Source: JBGPGW01 sp046349515 (GTDB lineage Bacteria; Pseudomonadota; Alphaproteobacteria; CADEGL01). Taken from it: 36,219 nt of DNA. A model generated the notes under the pieces. It did no database searches and was not told the origin of the DNA. It saw nothing but the letters and a program-made list of their open reading frames with translations. Below, one piece after another: positions 15,797 through 24,843 of this stretch. Position 1 is the first letter of the stretch; every line of letters starts with the position of its first letter. A program made the position numbers and the translations under genes. Location: the NCBI GenBank assembly GCA_046349515.1, contig JAXMCE010000023.1, positions 1-36,219 on the forward strand. Direction: 5' to 3'.

Positions 15797-16552
15797 TCAA
15801 CGGGGGGAAGGATGCGCGAGCCGCAGCCGCGCGCGCGCAAGGTCGTCCGGAGTATCGACACCGAGGGGAACGGTGTCAACGAACGCCACCTCGATGCGCA
15901 TGCCGTTCTCGAGCGCGCGGAGCTGCTCAAGCCGCTCGCGCTGCTCAAGCGGCGTGGGCGCCAAGCTGACGAAGCGCGCAAGCGCGTGGCGCCGGAAGCC
16001 GTAAAGACCGATGTGGTGATAGAGCGGCCCCTCGCCCCACGGGACCGCCGAGCGGCTGAAGTAAAGCGCGCGCCCGTGGCGCGCGCCGATCGGTGCCGAG
16101 ACGACGGCTTTGACGACGCTCGACGCGGTCCGCTCGGCCTCCTCCCGGATCACGACGGCCAATGTTCCGATGTCGATGATGGGGTCGTCGAGCACCGAGA
16201 GGACCGCGCTAAGGAGCTTGGGGTCGAGTGCGGGCAGATCGCCCTGCACGTTGAGCACCACGTCGTGGGAGCCCTTAGGGTCGACGGCCTCGACCGCCGC
16301 ATGGACGCGGTCGGATCCAGACGGGAGATCCGGCCGGGTCAGGACAGCCCGCCCGCCCGCCCGCTCGATCGCGTCCGCGATCTCCTGCTCGGCGCACGCG
16401 ACCAGGACCGGACCGAGCTCCGCCTCCATCGCCCGCCGCCACACATGCACGATCATGGGCACGCCCGCGATGTCGGCCAGCGGCTTGCCGGGCAGGCGGG
16501 TCGACGCCATGCGGGCCGGAATCACGACGATCGGGTTCACGGGGCTGGGCAT
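15797..16552 (-). CDS. kdsB: 3-deoxy-manno-octulosonate cytidylyltransferase KdsB
   Basis: CMP-Kdo synthetase, which activates Kdo with CTP for transfer to lipid A, so the organism makes Kdo-containing LPS. The 251-residue protein starts MPSPVNPIVVIPARMASTRLPGKPL, with the nucleotide-binding IPAR-x-x-STRLPGKPL signature. LPSGSDRV, VLNVQGDLPALD and the GLYGFRRHAL region follow in family order, then RLEQLRALENG and VDTPDDLARAR near the end. The ATG at 16552 is preferred. A TTG at 16594 is possible, but it would add 14 residues upstream of the family N-terminus. In KdsB the motif usually reads VQGDEP; here it is VQGDLP. It is divergent from the cytochrome gene and followed by pheA. Confidence 0.94.
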   Translation of the reverse strand: MPSPVNPIVVIPARMASTRLPGKPLADIAGVPMIVHVWRRAMEAELGPVLVACAEQEIADAIERAGGRAVLTRPDLPSGSDRVHAAVEAVDPKGSHDVVLNVQGDLPALDPKLLSAVLSVLDDPIIDIGTLAVVIREEAERTASSVVKAVVSAPIGARHGRALYFSRSAVPWGEGPLYHHIGLYGFRRHALARFVSLAPTPLEQRERLEQLRALENGMRIEVAFVDTVPLGVDTPDDLARARLRLAHPSPR

Positions 16553-16663
16553 GCCGAAGTGCGCGTCCTTGGGCCGGAATGACGATGGGATCAAGCTTAA
16601 CGCGCCGGCGAGGGCCCCGGAACCCGCTCATCGCGCCGAGCCTCAAGCCGCCCCCTCCTGGCG

Positions 16664-16692
16664 TGGACAGGGGCCGGGTGAGCCGGTAAGGT
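16664..16692 (+). promoter_or_regulatory. Candidate promoter for the cytochrome c gene
   Basis: TGGACA (16664-16669), five of six to the -35 consensus, is separated by exactly 17 bases from TAAGGT (16687-16692), three of six to the -10. Transcription would begin near 16699, about 40 bases before the ATG. It sits in the divergent kdsB-cytochrome gap. Confidence 0.35.
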
Positions 16693-16739
16693 GCCGCCCG
16701 CTCCAATCGTCCGCGGGCCGTGTGCGCCGGGGGAACGCC

Positions 16740-17285
16740 ATGAATATGTTCGAAGCCAACAAGATCGCCGGCGCCATCCTGATGTCGCTGCTCATCATCG
16801 TGGTCATCGGCCATATCGGGAACTTCCTGGTTCCGATTCCCAAGGCCGCACATGATGCCGCCGTCGCGGCCCATGGCGAGAGCGGCGGGGCGGCGCAACA
16901 GCACGCGGCAGCGGCTCCGGCCGCGCCCGACCAGCCCATCGCCGAGCTGCTCAAGACCGCGAGCCCGGAGGAAGGCGCCAAGCTGTTCAAGGTTTGCGCC
17001 GCCTGCCACACGGCCGAGAAGGGCGGGCCGAACAAGGTCGGCCCCAATCTCTGGAACATCGTCGGCGACAAGAAGGCGCACGTCGCGGGCTTTGCGTTCT
17101 CCGATGCCATGCAGAAGTCGCCCGGCGACTGGAGCTACGAGGCGCTCAACGAGTTCCTGACCAAGCCGAGCGCCTATGTGCCGGGCACGAAGATGACCTT
17201 CCAGGGTTTCCGCGACGCGAAGCAACGCGCCGACGTGATCGCCTATCTCCGGACGCTCAGCGATTCGCCGAAGCCGCTTCCGTAG
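16740..17285 (+). CDS. Membrane-anchored c-type cytochrome, CycM-like (cytochrome c552 type)
   Basis: A 181-residue class I cytochrome c. An uncleaved N-terminal anchor (about residues 10-32, GAILMSLLIIVVIGHIGNFL) is followed by an Ala/His-rich flexible linker (about 37-65) and a cytochrome domain with one haem-binding CAACH (86-90) and axial Met152 in VPGTKMTF. This matches alphaproteobacterial CycM proteins, which pass electrons from the bc1 complex to aa3-type cytochrome oxidase in the periplasmic face of the membrane. GGGGGAA just ahead of the ATG is a good ribosome-binding site. Neighbours kdsB and pheA in divergent orientation are the usual context for CycM. The electron partners are inferred from the family. 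Confidence 0.93.
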   Translation: MNMFEANKIAGAILMSLLIIVVIGHIGNFLVPIPKAAHDAAVAAHGESGGAAQQHAAAAPAAPDQPIAELLKTASPEEGAKLFKVCAACHTAEKGGPNKVGPNLWNIVGDKKAHVAGFAFSDAMQKSPGDWSYEALNEFLTKPSAYVPGTKMTFQGFRDAKQRADVIAYLRTLSDSPKPLP

Positions 17286-17371
17286 CGCGTTCGGCCGTCG
17301 AACGGCTCGTTGGTGATTCCCTACTCGCGCCGAACCGCCGCGCGTCCTGCGGCGACCATTGTCGTCTTGCG

Positions 17372-18157
17372 ATGAGCAACGCCACCGCCACGCCCGAGTC
17401 CTTCGCCGGCATCGCCAACGAGATGGCGGATGTCGCCGGCGCCATCGTGCGCCGCTATTTCCGCACGGGCATTTCGGTCGACACCAAACATGACCAAAGC
17501 CCGGTGACCGAAGCCGACCGCGCCGTCGAAGCGGCGATTCGCGACCTCATCGACCACAACCACCCGGACCATGGCATTTTCGGTGAGGAACACGGCACTG
17601 TCCGCACCGATGCCGAATATGTCTGGGTGATCGATCCCATCGACGGCACGAAGGCGTTCATCACGGGCATTCCCCTCTTCGGCACCCTGATCGCGCTCCT
17701 CCACAGGGGCCGGCCCGTGCTCGGCGTCATCGACCAGCCGGTGCTCAAGGAGCGCTGGATCGGGGTCGCAGGTGGCAAGACGTTGCTCAATGGCCGGCCC
17801 GTCGAGACCCGACCCTGCGAGAAACTCTCGGATGCCTATCTCTTCACGACGACGCCCGAGATGTACCAGGGCCCGAACGTGGCCGCGTTCGAGCGCCTGA
17901 AGGCGGCCGTCCAGTTCGCGCGCTTCGGCGGCGATTGCTATGCCTTCGGGCTCCTGGCGTCGGGCTTCATCGACGTCATCACCGAGGCAAGCCTCAAACC
18001 CTATGACTATTGCGCACTCGTCCCGGTGGTCGAGAGCGCCGGGGGCGTCATGACCGATTGGCAGGGCAAGCCCCTCGGCCTTCATTCCGACGGGCGCGTC
18101 ATCGCCGCGGGCGACCGGCGCATCCACGAGCAGGCCCTGGCCCGCCTCGCGGGTTAA
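17372..18157 (+). CDS. hisN: Histidinol-phosphatase, inositol-monophosphatase family (HisN)
   Basis: A 261-residue Mg-dependent phosphatase of the IMPase superfamily. Metal-site motifs are VTEADR (about 45-50), FGEEHG (Glu72-Glu73) and WVIDPIDGTKAF (Asp88 and Asp91). The C-terminal segment GDCYAFGLLASGFIDVITEASLKPYDYCALVP, with a metal-binding Asp and VESAGGVMTDWQG after it, is the pattern seen in HisN-type histidinol-phosphatases rather than in SuhB. The likely role is dephosphorylation of histidinol phosphate to histidinol. The ATG at 17372 is used; the region 17286-17371 is non-coding. It is downstream of the cytochrome gene on the same strand. SuhB-like or CysQ-like activity remains possible. 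Confidence 0.88.
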   Translation: MSNATATPESFAGIANEMADVAGAIVRRYFRTGISVDTKHDQSPVTEADRAVEAAIRDLIDHNHPDHGIFGEEHGTVRTDAEYVWVIDPIDGTKAFITGIPLFGTLIALLHRGRPVLGVIDQPVLKERWIGVAGGKTLLNGRPVETRPCEKLSDAYLFTTTPEMYQGPNVAAFERLKAAVQFARFGGDCYAFGLLASGFIDVITEASLKPYDYCALVPVVESAGGVMTDWQGKPLGLHSDGRVIAAGDRRIHEQALARLAG

Positions 18158-18257
18158 CGCCGTCCGTCGGTCCGCGAGCCCACAGCCTTGCGGCGCCCGC
18201 CGAGACTACCTACCCTCGCCCGTTCCAGGGCCCTTCAACAACCGGCCAACCCCAAGG

Positions 18258-20108
18258 ATGCGAGCCACCGCCCTCGCCGTACTTCTCCTCGCCTTCGCGA
18301 GCGCCACGACGGCGCTCGCGGCCGATACGGCGATCCGCCCGCGGCACGGCATCGCGATCCACGGCGAGCCGGGCTACCCGGCCGACTTCAAGCACTTCCG
18401 CTACGTCAATCCGGATGCCCCGAAGGGTGGAGACGTGCGCCTCTCCGCCTTCGGCACCTATGACAACTTCAACGGCTTCATCCTGAAAGGCGTGTCGGCG
18501 GCCGGGCTCAACCACGTTTTCGAGACGCTCATGGTCTCCGCCGCCGACGAAGCGAATACCGAATACGGCCTCATTGCCGAATCGGTCGAGACCCCGCCGG
18601 ACCGCTCCTGGGTGATCTTCAACCTGAGACCCCAGGCACGCTTCCACGATGGCAAGCCGATCACGGCGGACGACGTCGTCTTCTCGTTCGAGACCTTCAA
18701 GTCGAAGGGTCATCCATATTTTCGCGCCTATTACGCGAATGTCGTCAAAGCGGAGAAGCTCGATCGCCTCAAAGTGAAGTTCACCTTCAAGGGCGGGGAG
18801 AACCGCGAGCTTCCGGTCATCATGGGGCAGCTCACCGTCATCCCGAAGCATTACTGGGAAGGCCGCGATTTCACCAAGACGACACTCGAGCCGCCGCTCG
18901 GCAGCGGCCCCTACCGGATCGAGGCGTTCGATGCGGGGCGCTCGATCACCTACCGCCGCATTCCCGACTATTGGGCCGAGAAGCTGCCCGTCAATGTCGG
19001 GCGGGAGAATTTCGACTCGATTCGATACGACTATTACACCGATCGAACGGTCCAGCGGGAAGCATTCAAGGCCGGCGCCTTCGACGTGTTCGAGGAGAAC
19101 ACGGCCAAGGAGTGGGCCCTCAGCTATGACTTTCCCGCGCTCAGGGCCGGCCTCGTGAAGAAGGAAGCGATACCCAACGAGCTGCCGACCGGCATGCAGG
19201 CCTTCGTCTTCAACACGCGGCGCGCGATCTTCAAGGATGCGCGCGTCCGGAGAGCGCTTGGTTACGCTTTCGATTTCGAATGGACGAACAAAGTCCTGTT
19301 CTTCGGACAATACAAGCGAACCAAGAGCTACTTCTCCAACTCCGATCTTGCCTCGAGCGGGCTGCCGCTGCCGGGTGAGCTTGCGATCCTCGAACGCTAC
19401 CGGGGGCGCATTCCCGATCAGGTGTTCACCGAGGTCTACGAGCCGCCCACGACAGACGGCAGCGGCAACATCCGCGACAATCTGCGCGAGGCGTTCCGGC
19501 TCCTGAAGGAAGCGGGCTGGATCGTGCGCGACGGCAAGCTCGTCAATGCCGAGACAGGCAAGCCGTTCGAATTCGAGGTGCTGCTTGCGCAGGCGGCCTT
19601 CGAGCGCGTTCTCTTGGCGTACAAGCGGAACTTGAAGCGCCTCGGTATCGAAATGCGCGTGCGGACCGTCGACACGGCCCAGTATCAGCGCAGGGTCGAA
19701 TATTTCGATTTCGACATGATCGTCGGCAGCTTCGGCCAGTCGCTGTCACCGGGCAATGAACAGCGCGACTTTTGGGGCTCGCTCGCGGCGGACACGCCCG
19801 GCAGTAAAAATGAGATCGGCATCAAGGACCCCGTCGTCGACGAGCTGATCGACCTCATCATCTCTGCCCCCGACCGCCAGTCCCTCATCGACCGCACCCG
19901 CGCCCTTGACCGGGCGCTACTCTGGGGATTCTACGTCGTTCCCAATTGGCACATCGGCGTCTTCCGTGTTCTCTGGTGGGACAAGTTCGGCCGCCCGGCG
20001 ATCGTTCCCAAATACACCTACGGATTCGACACCTGGTGGGTCGATCGGGCGAAGGACGAGGCTCTCGCGGCTCGCCGCGGCGAATTCCAACAGACGAAGA
20101 AGCCCTGA
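18258..20108 (+). CDS. yejA: Periplasmic peptide-binding protein of a YejABEF-type ABC importer
   Basis: Family 5 extracellular solute-binding protein of 616 residues. The signal peptide (MRATALAVLLLAFASATTALA) is probably cut after residue 21. Mature sequence follows the YejA pattern: HGIAIHGEPGYPADFKHFRYVNPDAPKGG, GTYDNFNGFILKG, YGLIAESVE, the SBP5 signature WVIFNLRPQARFHDGKPITADDVVFSFE and, late, QSLSPGNEQRDFWGS. The length is close to E. coli YejA. YejABEF imports short peptides and, in enterobacteria, the antibiotic microcin C. It is the first gene of a four-gene transporter followed by three dehydrogenase genes; yejB starts four bases after its stop. An AAGG abuts the ATG, and no better start is visible ahead of the signal peptide. 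Confidence 0.93.
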   Translation: MRATALAVLLLAFASATTALAADTAIRPRHGIAIHGEPGYPADFKHFRYVNPDAPKGGDVRLSAFGTYDNFNGFILKGVSAAGLNHVFETLMVSAADEANTEYGLIAESVETPPDRSWVIFNLRPQARFHDGKPITADDVVFSFETFKSKGHPYFRAYYANVVKAEKLDRLKVKFTFKGGENRELPVIMGQLTVIPKHYWEGRDFTKTTLEPPLGSGPYRIEAFDAGRSITYRRIPDYWAEKLPVNVGRENFDSIRYDYYTDRTVQREAFKAGAFDVFEENTAKEWALSYDFPALRAGLVKKEAIPNELPTGMQAFVFNTRRAIFKDARVRRALGYAFDFEWTNKVLFFGQYKRTKSYFSNSDLASSGLPLPGELAILERYRGRIPDQVFTEVYEPPTTDGSGNIRDNLREAFRLLKEAGWIVRDGKLVNAETGKPFEFEVLLAQAAFERVLLAYKRNLKRLGIEMRVRTVDTAQYQRRVEYFDFDMIVGSFGQSLSPGNEQRDFWGSLAADTPGSKNEIGIKDPVVDELIDLIISAPDRQSLIDRTRALDRALLWGFYVVPNWHIGVFRVLWWDKFGRPAIVPKYTYGFDTWWVDRAKDEALAARRGEFQQTKKP

Positions 20109-20112
20109 CGCC

Positions 20113-21231
20113 ATGCTGGCCTATATCATCCGCCGGCTCCTCCTCGTGATCCCCACTCTCTTGGGGATCATGATCATCAACTTCGTGATCGTGCAGGCCG
20201 CCCCCGGCGGCCCCGTCGAGCAGTTGATCGCCCAGATCCAGGGAACGGCGGTCGGCGCGACCGAACGGATCAGCGGAAGCGCCCAAGGGGAGACGACCCA
20301 AACGAGCCAGGCGCAGAAGGGCCCGACGGCGGCCGATTCCGGGTCAAGCCGCTACCGGGGCGCGCGCGGCCTCGACCCGGAGCTCATCAAGGATCTCGAG
20401 CGCATGTTCGGCTTCGACAAGCCGCCGCTCGAGCGCTTTCTCCTGATGATGCGGCACTATGTCGTCTTCGATTTCGGCAAAAGCTTCTTTCGCGACCGTT
20501 CGGTGATCGATCTCGTCATCGACAAGCTGCCGGTATCGATCTCGCTCGGGCTTTGGACGACGCTTCTCGTCTATCTCATCTCGATTCCCTTGGGCATCGC
20601 AAAGGCCGTGCGCGACGGCGAACCCTTCGATGTCTGGACGAGCGCGGTCGTCATCGTCGGTTACGCGGTGCCGAGCTTCCTCTTCGCCATCATGCTGGTC
20701 GTCCTCTTCGCTGGCGGCAGCTATGTCCAGTGGTTCCCCTTGCGCGGGCTCGTCTCGGAGAACTGGCGCAGCCTGTCCACGATCCAGCTCGTGCTCGACT
20801 ATCTGTGGCACATGGCCCTGCCCATCACGGCGCTCGTCATCGGCGGATTCGCCAGCCTCACCATGTTGACCAAGAACTCGTTCCTCGAGGAGATCAACAA
20901 GCACTACGTCGTGACCGCGCGCGCCAAGGGCCTCACCGAGCGCCGGGTGCTCTTCGGTCATGTCTTCCGCAACGCGATGATCATCGTCATCGCCGGATTC
21001 CCGTCCGCCTTCGTCGGCATCCTGTTCACGGGCGCGCTCCTCATCGAAATCATCTTCACGCTCGACGGCTTGGGACGGCTTGGTTACGAGGCGGCGCTCG
21101 GGCGCGACTATCCTGTCATGTTCGGCACGCTGTATTTCTTCACGCTTCTCGGCCTCCTCATGGGGATCGTGCGCGACATCACCTATGTGCTGGTCGATCC
21201 GCGCATCGACTTCGAGCGGCGGGAGATCTAG
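20113..21231 (+). CDS. yejB: ABC transporter permease YejB
   Basis: Inner-membrane permease of the DppB/OppB family, 372 residues. It starts MLAYIIRRLLLVIPTLLGIMIINF and closely follows the YejB layout: first membrane helix with APGGPV, then a polar YejB-specific insertion (about residues 45-90) leading to YRGARGLDPELI. The transmembrane domain follows with LPVSISLGLWTTLLVYLISIPLGI, GYAVPSFLFAI, FPLRGLVS and the coupling EAA loop YVVTARAKGLTERRVLFGHVFRNA, ending RDYPVMFGTLYFFT and LVDPRIDF. It forms the translocation pore with YejE. It is four bases after yejA and three bases before yejE, so the operon is compact. Confidence 0.95.
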   Translation: MLAYIIRRLLLVIPTLLGIMIINFVIVQAAPGGPVEQLIAQIQGTAVGATERISGSAQGETTQTSQAQKGPTAADSGSSRYRGARGLDPELIKDLERMFGFDKPPLERFLLMMRHYVVFDFGKSFFRDRSVIDLVIDKLPVSISLGLWTTLLVYLISIPLGIAKAVRDGEPFDVWTSAVVIVGYAVPSFLFAIMLVVLFAGGSYVQWFPLRGLVSENWRSLSTIQLVLDYLWHMALPITALVIGGFASLTMLTKNSFLEEINKHYVVTARAKGLTERRVLFGHVFRNAMIIVIAGFPSAFVGILFTGALLIEIIFTLDGLGRLGYEAALGRDYPVMFGTLYFFTLLGLLMGIVRDITYVLVDPRIDFERREI

Positions 21232-21234
21232 GCC

Positions 21235-22284
21235 ATGGCATCCGACCGCCTCTTCGGCATGCCGATGACCCCGCTGACGGCGCGGCGCCTCCGGAATTTC
21301 AAGGCCAACAGGCGCGGATTCTGGTCGATGTGGATCTTTCTCGCGCTGTTCTTCGCGAGCCTCTTCGCCGAGTTCATCGCCAACGACAAGCCGTTCCTCG
21401 TCTATTACGACGGCGGCTTCTACATGCCGATCTTCAAGGCCTATCCCGAGACGACCTTCGGCGGCGAGTTCGAGACGGAGGCGGATTATCGCGATCCGTT
21501 CGTGGTGAAGCTCATCGACGAGAAGGGATGGATGCTCCGCCCCCTCATCCCCTACAGCTACAACACGATCATCCTCGACCTGGGGCGGCCGGCACCGACG
21601 CCCCCCTCGGCCCAGAACTGGCTCGGAACAGACGACCAGGCACGCGACGTTCTCGCGCGCCTCATTTACGGCTTCCGCATCTCGGTGCTCTTCGGCCTCA
21701 CCCTCACGATCCTGAGCTCGATCATCGGGGTCGCGGCGGGCGCGGTCCAAGGCTACTTCGGCGGCTGGACCGACCTTCTGTTCCAACGCTTCATCGAGGT
21801 GTGGGAGGGCATGCCGTCCCTCTACATCCTCATCATCCTTGCGAGCGTGATCGAACCGAGTTTCTGGTGGCTTCTCCTCATCATGCTGCTGTTCAGCTGG
21901 ATGAGTCTCGTCTCCGTCGTGCGTGCCGAGTTCCTGCGCGCACGCAACTTCGACTACGTCCGCGCGGCGCGCGCGCTCGGCGTACGCAATGCGGTCATCA
22001 TGTTCAAGCACCTTCTGCCGAACGCGATGGTGGCGACGCTCACCTTCCTGCCCTTCATCACGAGCGGCTCGATCACGACGCTCACCTCGCTCGACTTCCT
22101 GGGCTTCGGCATGCCGCCGGGCTCGCCGTCCTTGGGTGAGCTGCTTGCCCAGGGCAAGACCAACCTCCAAGCGCCGTGGCTCGGCTTCACCGCGTTCTTC
22201 ATCCTCGCCATCGTGCTCTCGCTCTTGATCTTCGTGGGCGAAGCGGCGCGCGACGCCTTCGATCCGCGGAAGACGCTGCGATGA
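21235..22284 (+). CDS. yejE: ABC transporter permease YejE
   Basis: Second inner-membrane permease, DppC/OppC family, 349 residues. The N-terminus LTARRLRNFKANRRGFWSMWIF precedes the first helix. A long periplasmic region with FLVYYDGGFYMPIFKAYPETTFGGEFETEADYRDPFV is the YejE hallmark. NWLGTDDQARDVLARLIYGFRISVLFGL introduces the transmembrane domain, and the EAA loop reads FDYVRAARALGVRNAVIMFKHLLPNA. The end, DFLGFGMPPGSPSLGELLAQGK and DAFDPRKTLR, is typical. GGGAG precedes the ATG. Its stop overlaps the yejF start by four bases (ATGA), so permease and ATPase synthesis are coupled. Confidence 0.95.
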   Translation: MASDRLFGMPMTPLTARRLRNFKANRRGFWSMWIFLALFFASLFAEFIANDKPFLVYYDGGFYMPIFKAYPETTFGGEFETEADYRDPFVVKLIDEKGWMLRPLIPYSYNTIILDLGRPAPTPPSAQNWLGTDDQARDVLARLIYGFRISVLFGLTLTILSSIIGVAAGAVQGYFGGWTDLLFQRFIEVWEGMPSLYILIILASVIEPSFWWLLLIMLLFSWMSLVSVVRAEFLRARNFDYVRAARALGVRNAVIMFKHLLPNAMVATLTFLPFITSGSITTLTSLDFLGFGMPPGSPSLGELLAQGKTNLQAPWLGFTAFFILAIVLSLLIFVGEAARDAFDPRKTLR

Positions 22285-23915
22285 GCGCCGAGCCCCTCCT
22301 CCGCGCGAAGGACCTTTCGGTCCGCTTCCACGTCGGCGGCCGGACGGTCGATGCCGTCGCGGGCGTCAGCTTCGAGATCGCGAAGGGCGAGACGCTGGCG
22401 CTTGTGGGCGAAAGCGGCTCGGGCAAGACGGTCAGCGCTCTCTCCGTTCTCCAGCTCCTGCCCTATCCGACGGCCGAGCACGGAGCCGGATCGAGCATCA
22501 TCTTCGATGGTCAGGAGCTGATCGGCGCCAAGGAGCCGGTTCTCCAAACCGTGCGCGGCAATCGCATCGCGCTCGTGCCGCAGGAGCCGATGACGTCGCT
22601 CAACCCGCTGCACACGGTGGAACGCCAGGTGGGCGAGGTGCTCGTCATCCACAAGAAACTCGGCGCGGACGCGGTCCGGCAGCGGGTGATCGAGCTCCTG
22701 CATCTCGTCGGCCTGCCCGAAGCCGAGCGCCGGCTCGGCGCCTATCCGCACGAGCTTTCGGGCGGGCAGCGCCAACGCGTGATGATCGCCATGGCGCTCG
22801 CGAACGAGCCGAGCCTTCTCATCGCCGACGAACCGACGACCGCCCTCGACGTCACGATCCAGGCGCAGATCCTGAAGCTGCTGCGCGAGCTGCAGCAGCG
22901 CCTCGGCATGGCCATGCTCTACATCACCCACGACCTGGCGGTCGTGAGGAAGCTGGCCAATCGGGTCGCGGTCATGAGTGCGGGGCGCATCGTCGAGACG
23001 GGCCCGGTCCGCGAGATTTTCGAGCGACCCCAGCATCCCTACACCCGGCAACTGCTCGCGGCCGAGCCCAAGGGCGCCCCCGTCCAGCCCGCAGACGGCG
23101 CGCCCGAGATCATCGGGGCCGACGGGCTCAAGGTTTGGTTCCCCATCCGCAAGGGGGTCCTGCGCCGGACGGTCGACCATGTGCGCGCGGTCGACGGCGT
23201 GGATCTTTCGATCCGAGAAGGCCACACGATCGGCGTCGTCGGCGAGAGCGGCTCAGGCAAGACGAGCTTGGGCTTGGCCCTCCTTCGCCTCATCGCGAGC
23301 CGGGGCCCGATCCGCTTCAAGGGCGAAAACATCCAGGGCTGGACCTCGAATGCGATCCGGCCACTCAGGCGGCAAATGCAGATCGTCTTCCAGGATCCGT
23401 TCGGCTCGCTCTCGCCGCGCCTTTCGGTCGGGCAGATCGTCGAGGAAGGTCTCAAGGTCCATTCGATCGGCGCGGCAGGGGCCGAACGGGAGGCGCTCAT
23501 CGTGGAGGCGCTCCGCGAAGTCGGCCTCGATCCCGAGACGCGCAATCGCTACCCCCACGAGTTTTCGGGCGGCCAGCGCCAGCGCGTCGCGATCGCGCGC
23601 GCCATGGTCCTGAAACCGCGCTTCGTCGTGCTGGACGAGCCGACCTCGGCCCTCGACATGTCGGTCCAGGCGCAGATCGTCGATCTTCTCCGCGAGCTCC
23701 AGGCGCGCCACAAGCTGGCCTATCTCTTCATCAGCCACGACCTCAAGGTCGTGCGGGCTCTCGCCGATGAAGTCATCGTCATGCGCGACGGCCGCGTGGT
23801 CGAACACGGCCGCGCGAGCCAGATCTTCCAAGCGCCGCGCGAAGCCTATACCCGCGCGCTCATCGCCGCGGCCTTCGAGCTTGAGACCGTCGAACCCGGA
23901 ATCGTGAGGACTTGA
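22281..23915 (+). CDS. yejF: Double-domain ABC transporter ATPase YejF
   Basis: Fused ATPase of the peptide importer, 544 residues, carrying two complete nucleotide-binding domains as in E. coli YejF (DppD-DppF fusion). Domain 1 has Walker A GESGSGKT (43-50), signature LSGGQ (159-163) and Walker B IADEP (181-185). Domain 2 has GESGSGKT (321-328), FSGGQ (428-432) and LDEP (451-454). The oligopeptide-type C-terminal segment HPYTRQLLA follows domain 1, and AYTRALIAAAF follows domain 2. The ATG at 22281 overlaps the yejE stop by four bases. Its own stop is one base before the first GhrA-type gene, tying that enzyme to the importer operon. Confidence 0.95.
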   Translation: MSAEPLLRAKDLSVRFHVGGRTVDAVAGVSFEIAKGETLALVGESGSGKTVSALSVLQLLPYPTAEHGAGSSIIFDGQELIGAKEPVLQTVRGNRIALVPQEPMTSLNPLHTVERQVGEVLVIHKKLGADAVRQRVIELLHLVGLPEAERRLGAYPHELSGGQRQRVMIAMALANEPSLLIADEPTTALDVTIQAQILKLLRELQQRLGMAMLYITHDLAVVRKLANRVAVMSAGRIVETGPVREIFERPQHPYTRQLLAAEPKGAPVQPADGAPEIIGADGLKVWFPIRKGVLRRTVDHVRAVDGVDLSIREGHTIGVVGESGSGKTSLGLALLRLIASRGPIRFKGENIQGWTSNAIRPLRRQMQIVFQDPFGSLSPRLSVGQIVEEGLKVHSIGAAGAEREALIVEALREVGLDPETRNRYPHEFSGGQRQRVAIARAMVLKPRFVVLDEPTSALDMSVQAQIVDLLRELQARHKLAYLFISHDLKVVRALADEVIVMRDGRVVEHGRASQIFQAPREAYTRALIAAAFELETVEPGIVRT

Positions 23916-23916
23916 C

Positions 23917-24843
23917 ATGGCCCTTCTGTTCAAGAGCGGATCGTCGCGCACGCAATGGTGGCTCGACGAATTCAAGCGCCAGGCGCCCGATCTCGAGGTG
24001 CGCATCTGGCCGGAGGTGGGCAACCCCGCCGACATCGACTTTGCCCTCGTCTGGCTGCCGGAGCCGGGCGAGCTCAAGCGCTATCCGAACCTGAAGGCGA
24101 TCTTCTCTCTCGGCGCGGGCGTCGATCATCTCTTCCGCGATCCCGAATTGCCGAAGCTGCCGATCACGCGCGTCGTCGACATCAACCTGACGCGCCGCAT
24201 GACTGAGTACGTCGTCCTTCAAGTGCTGCGCCACCACCGCCAGTCGCCAGCGTATGAAGAGCAGCAGCGCCAGTCGCATTGGCAGGAGTTGAAGCAGCCG
24301 GCGGCTGACCAGCGCACCGTCGGCATCATGGGGTTGGGCGTGCTCGGCGCCGATGCAGCCAAGAAGCTGGTCAACCTCGGCTTCAACGTCATCGGCTGGA
24401 GCCGCACCAAGAAGCGGGCGGCAAAGATCAAGAGCTATGCCGGCACCGCAGAGCTCGACGCCTTCCTCGGCGCGAGCGAAATTCTCGTCTGCCTCCTGCC
24501 GTTGACCCGCGACACGGAGAACATCCTCGACGCGCGCGCGTTCTCGAAGCTTCCGCGCGGCGCCTCCTTCATCAACGTGGCGCGCGGCGCGCATGTGGTC
24601 GAAGGAGACCTGATCGCGGCACTCGATTCAGGACAGCTCAGCCACGCGACGCTCGATGTCTTCCGCAAGGAGCCGCTGCCGCCCGAGAGCCCCTTCTGGC
24701 TCCATCCCAAAGTCACCGTGACGCCGCACTGCGCGAGCTACACCGATCCGCGGACCGTCATCGGCCAGGTCGTCGAGAACATGCGACGTGCGCGCTCGGG
24801 CGAGCCCTTGCTCCATTCGGTCGATATCACCCTCGGCTATTGA
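23917..24843 (+). CDS. GhrA-type glyoxylate/hydroxypyruvate reductase, tandem copy 1
   Basis: D-2-hydroxyacid dehydrogenase of the GhrA branch, 308 residues, expected to reduce glyoxylate, hydroxypyruvate or related 2-oxoacids with NADPH. The Rossmann dinucleotide loop is GLGVLG (139-144), followed by GWSRTKKR, whose basic residues after strand two favour NADPH. The catalytic triad is Arg223 (NVARGAH), Glu252 (FRKEPLPP) and His271 (TPHCAS). The substrate-side loop SLGAGVDHLFRD is also present. It starts one base after the yejF stop, and its stop shares a base with the ATG of copy 2. It is therefore very probably part of the yejABEF transcript, which hints at processing of compounds brought in by the importer. 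Substrate not provable from sequence. Confidence 0.88.
   Translation: MALLFKSGSSRTQWWLDEFKRQAPDLEVRIWPEVGNPADIDFALVWLPEPGELKRYPNLKAIFSLGAGVDHLFRDPELPKLPITRVVDINLTRRMTEYVVLQVLRHHRQSPAYEEQQRQSHWQELKQPAADQRTVGIMGLGVLGADAAKKLVNLGFNVIGWSRTKKRAAKIKSYAGTAELDAFLGASEILVCLLPLTRDTENILDARAFSKLPRGASFINVARGAHVVEGDLIAALDSGQLSHATLDVFRKEPLPPESPFWLHPKVTVTPHCASYTDPRTVIGQVVENMRRARSGEPLLHSVDITLGY

Noticed and set aside
16553..16594. Upstream TTG start for kdsB
   Set aside because: It would add 14 residues not seen in family N-termini; the ATG at 16552 gives a standard KdsB start.
20344..22170. Long minus-strand open frame of about 600 codons opposite yejB and yejE
   Set aside because: It is antisense to two clearly conserved permeases and encodes a highly charged His/Asp/Glu/Arg-rich sequence, typical of GC-rich shadow frames; there is no ribosome-binding site or family resemblance.
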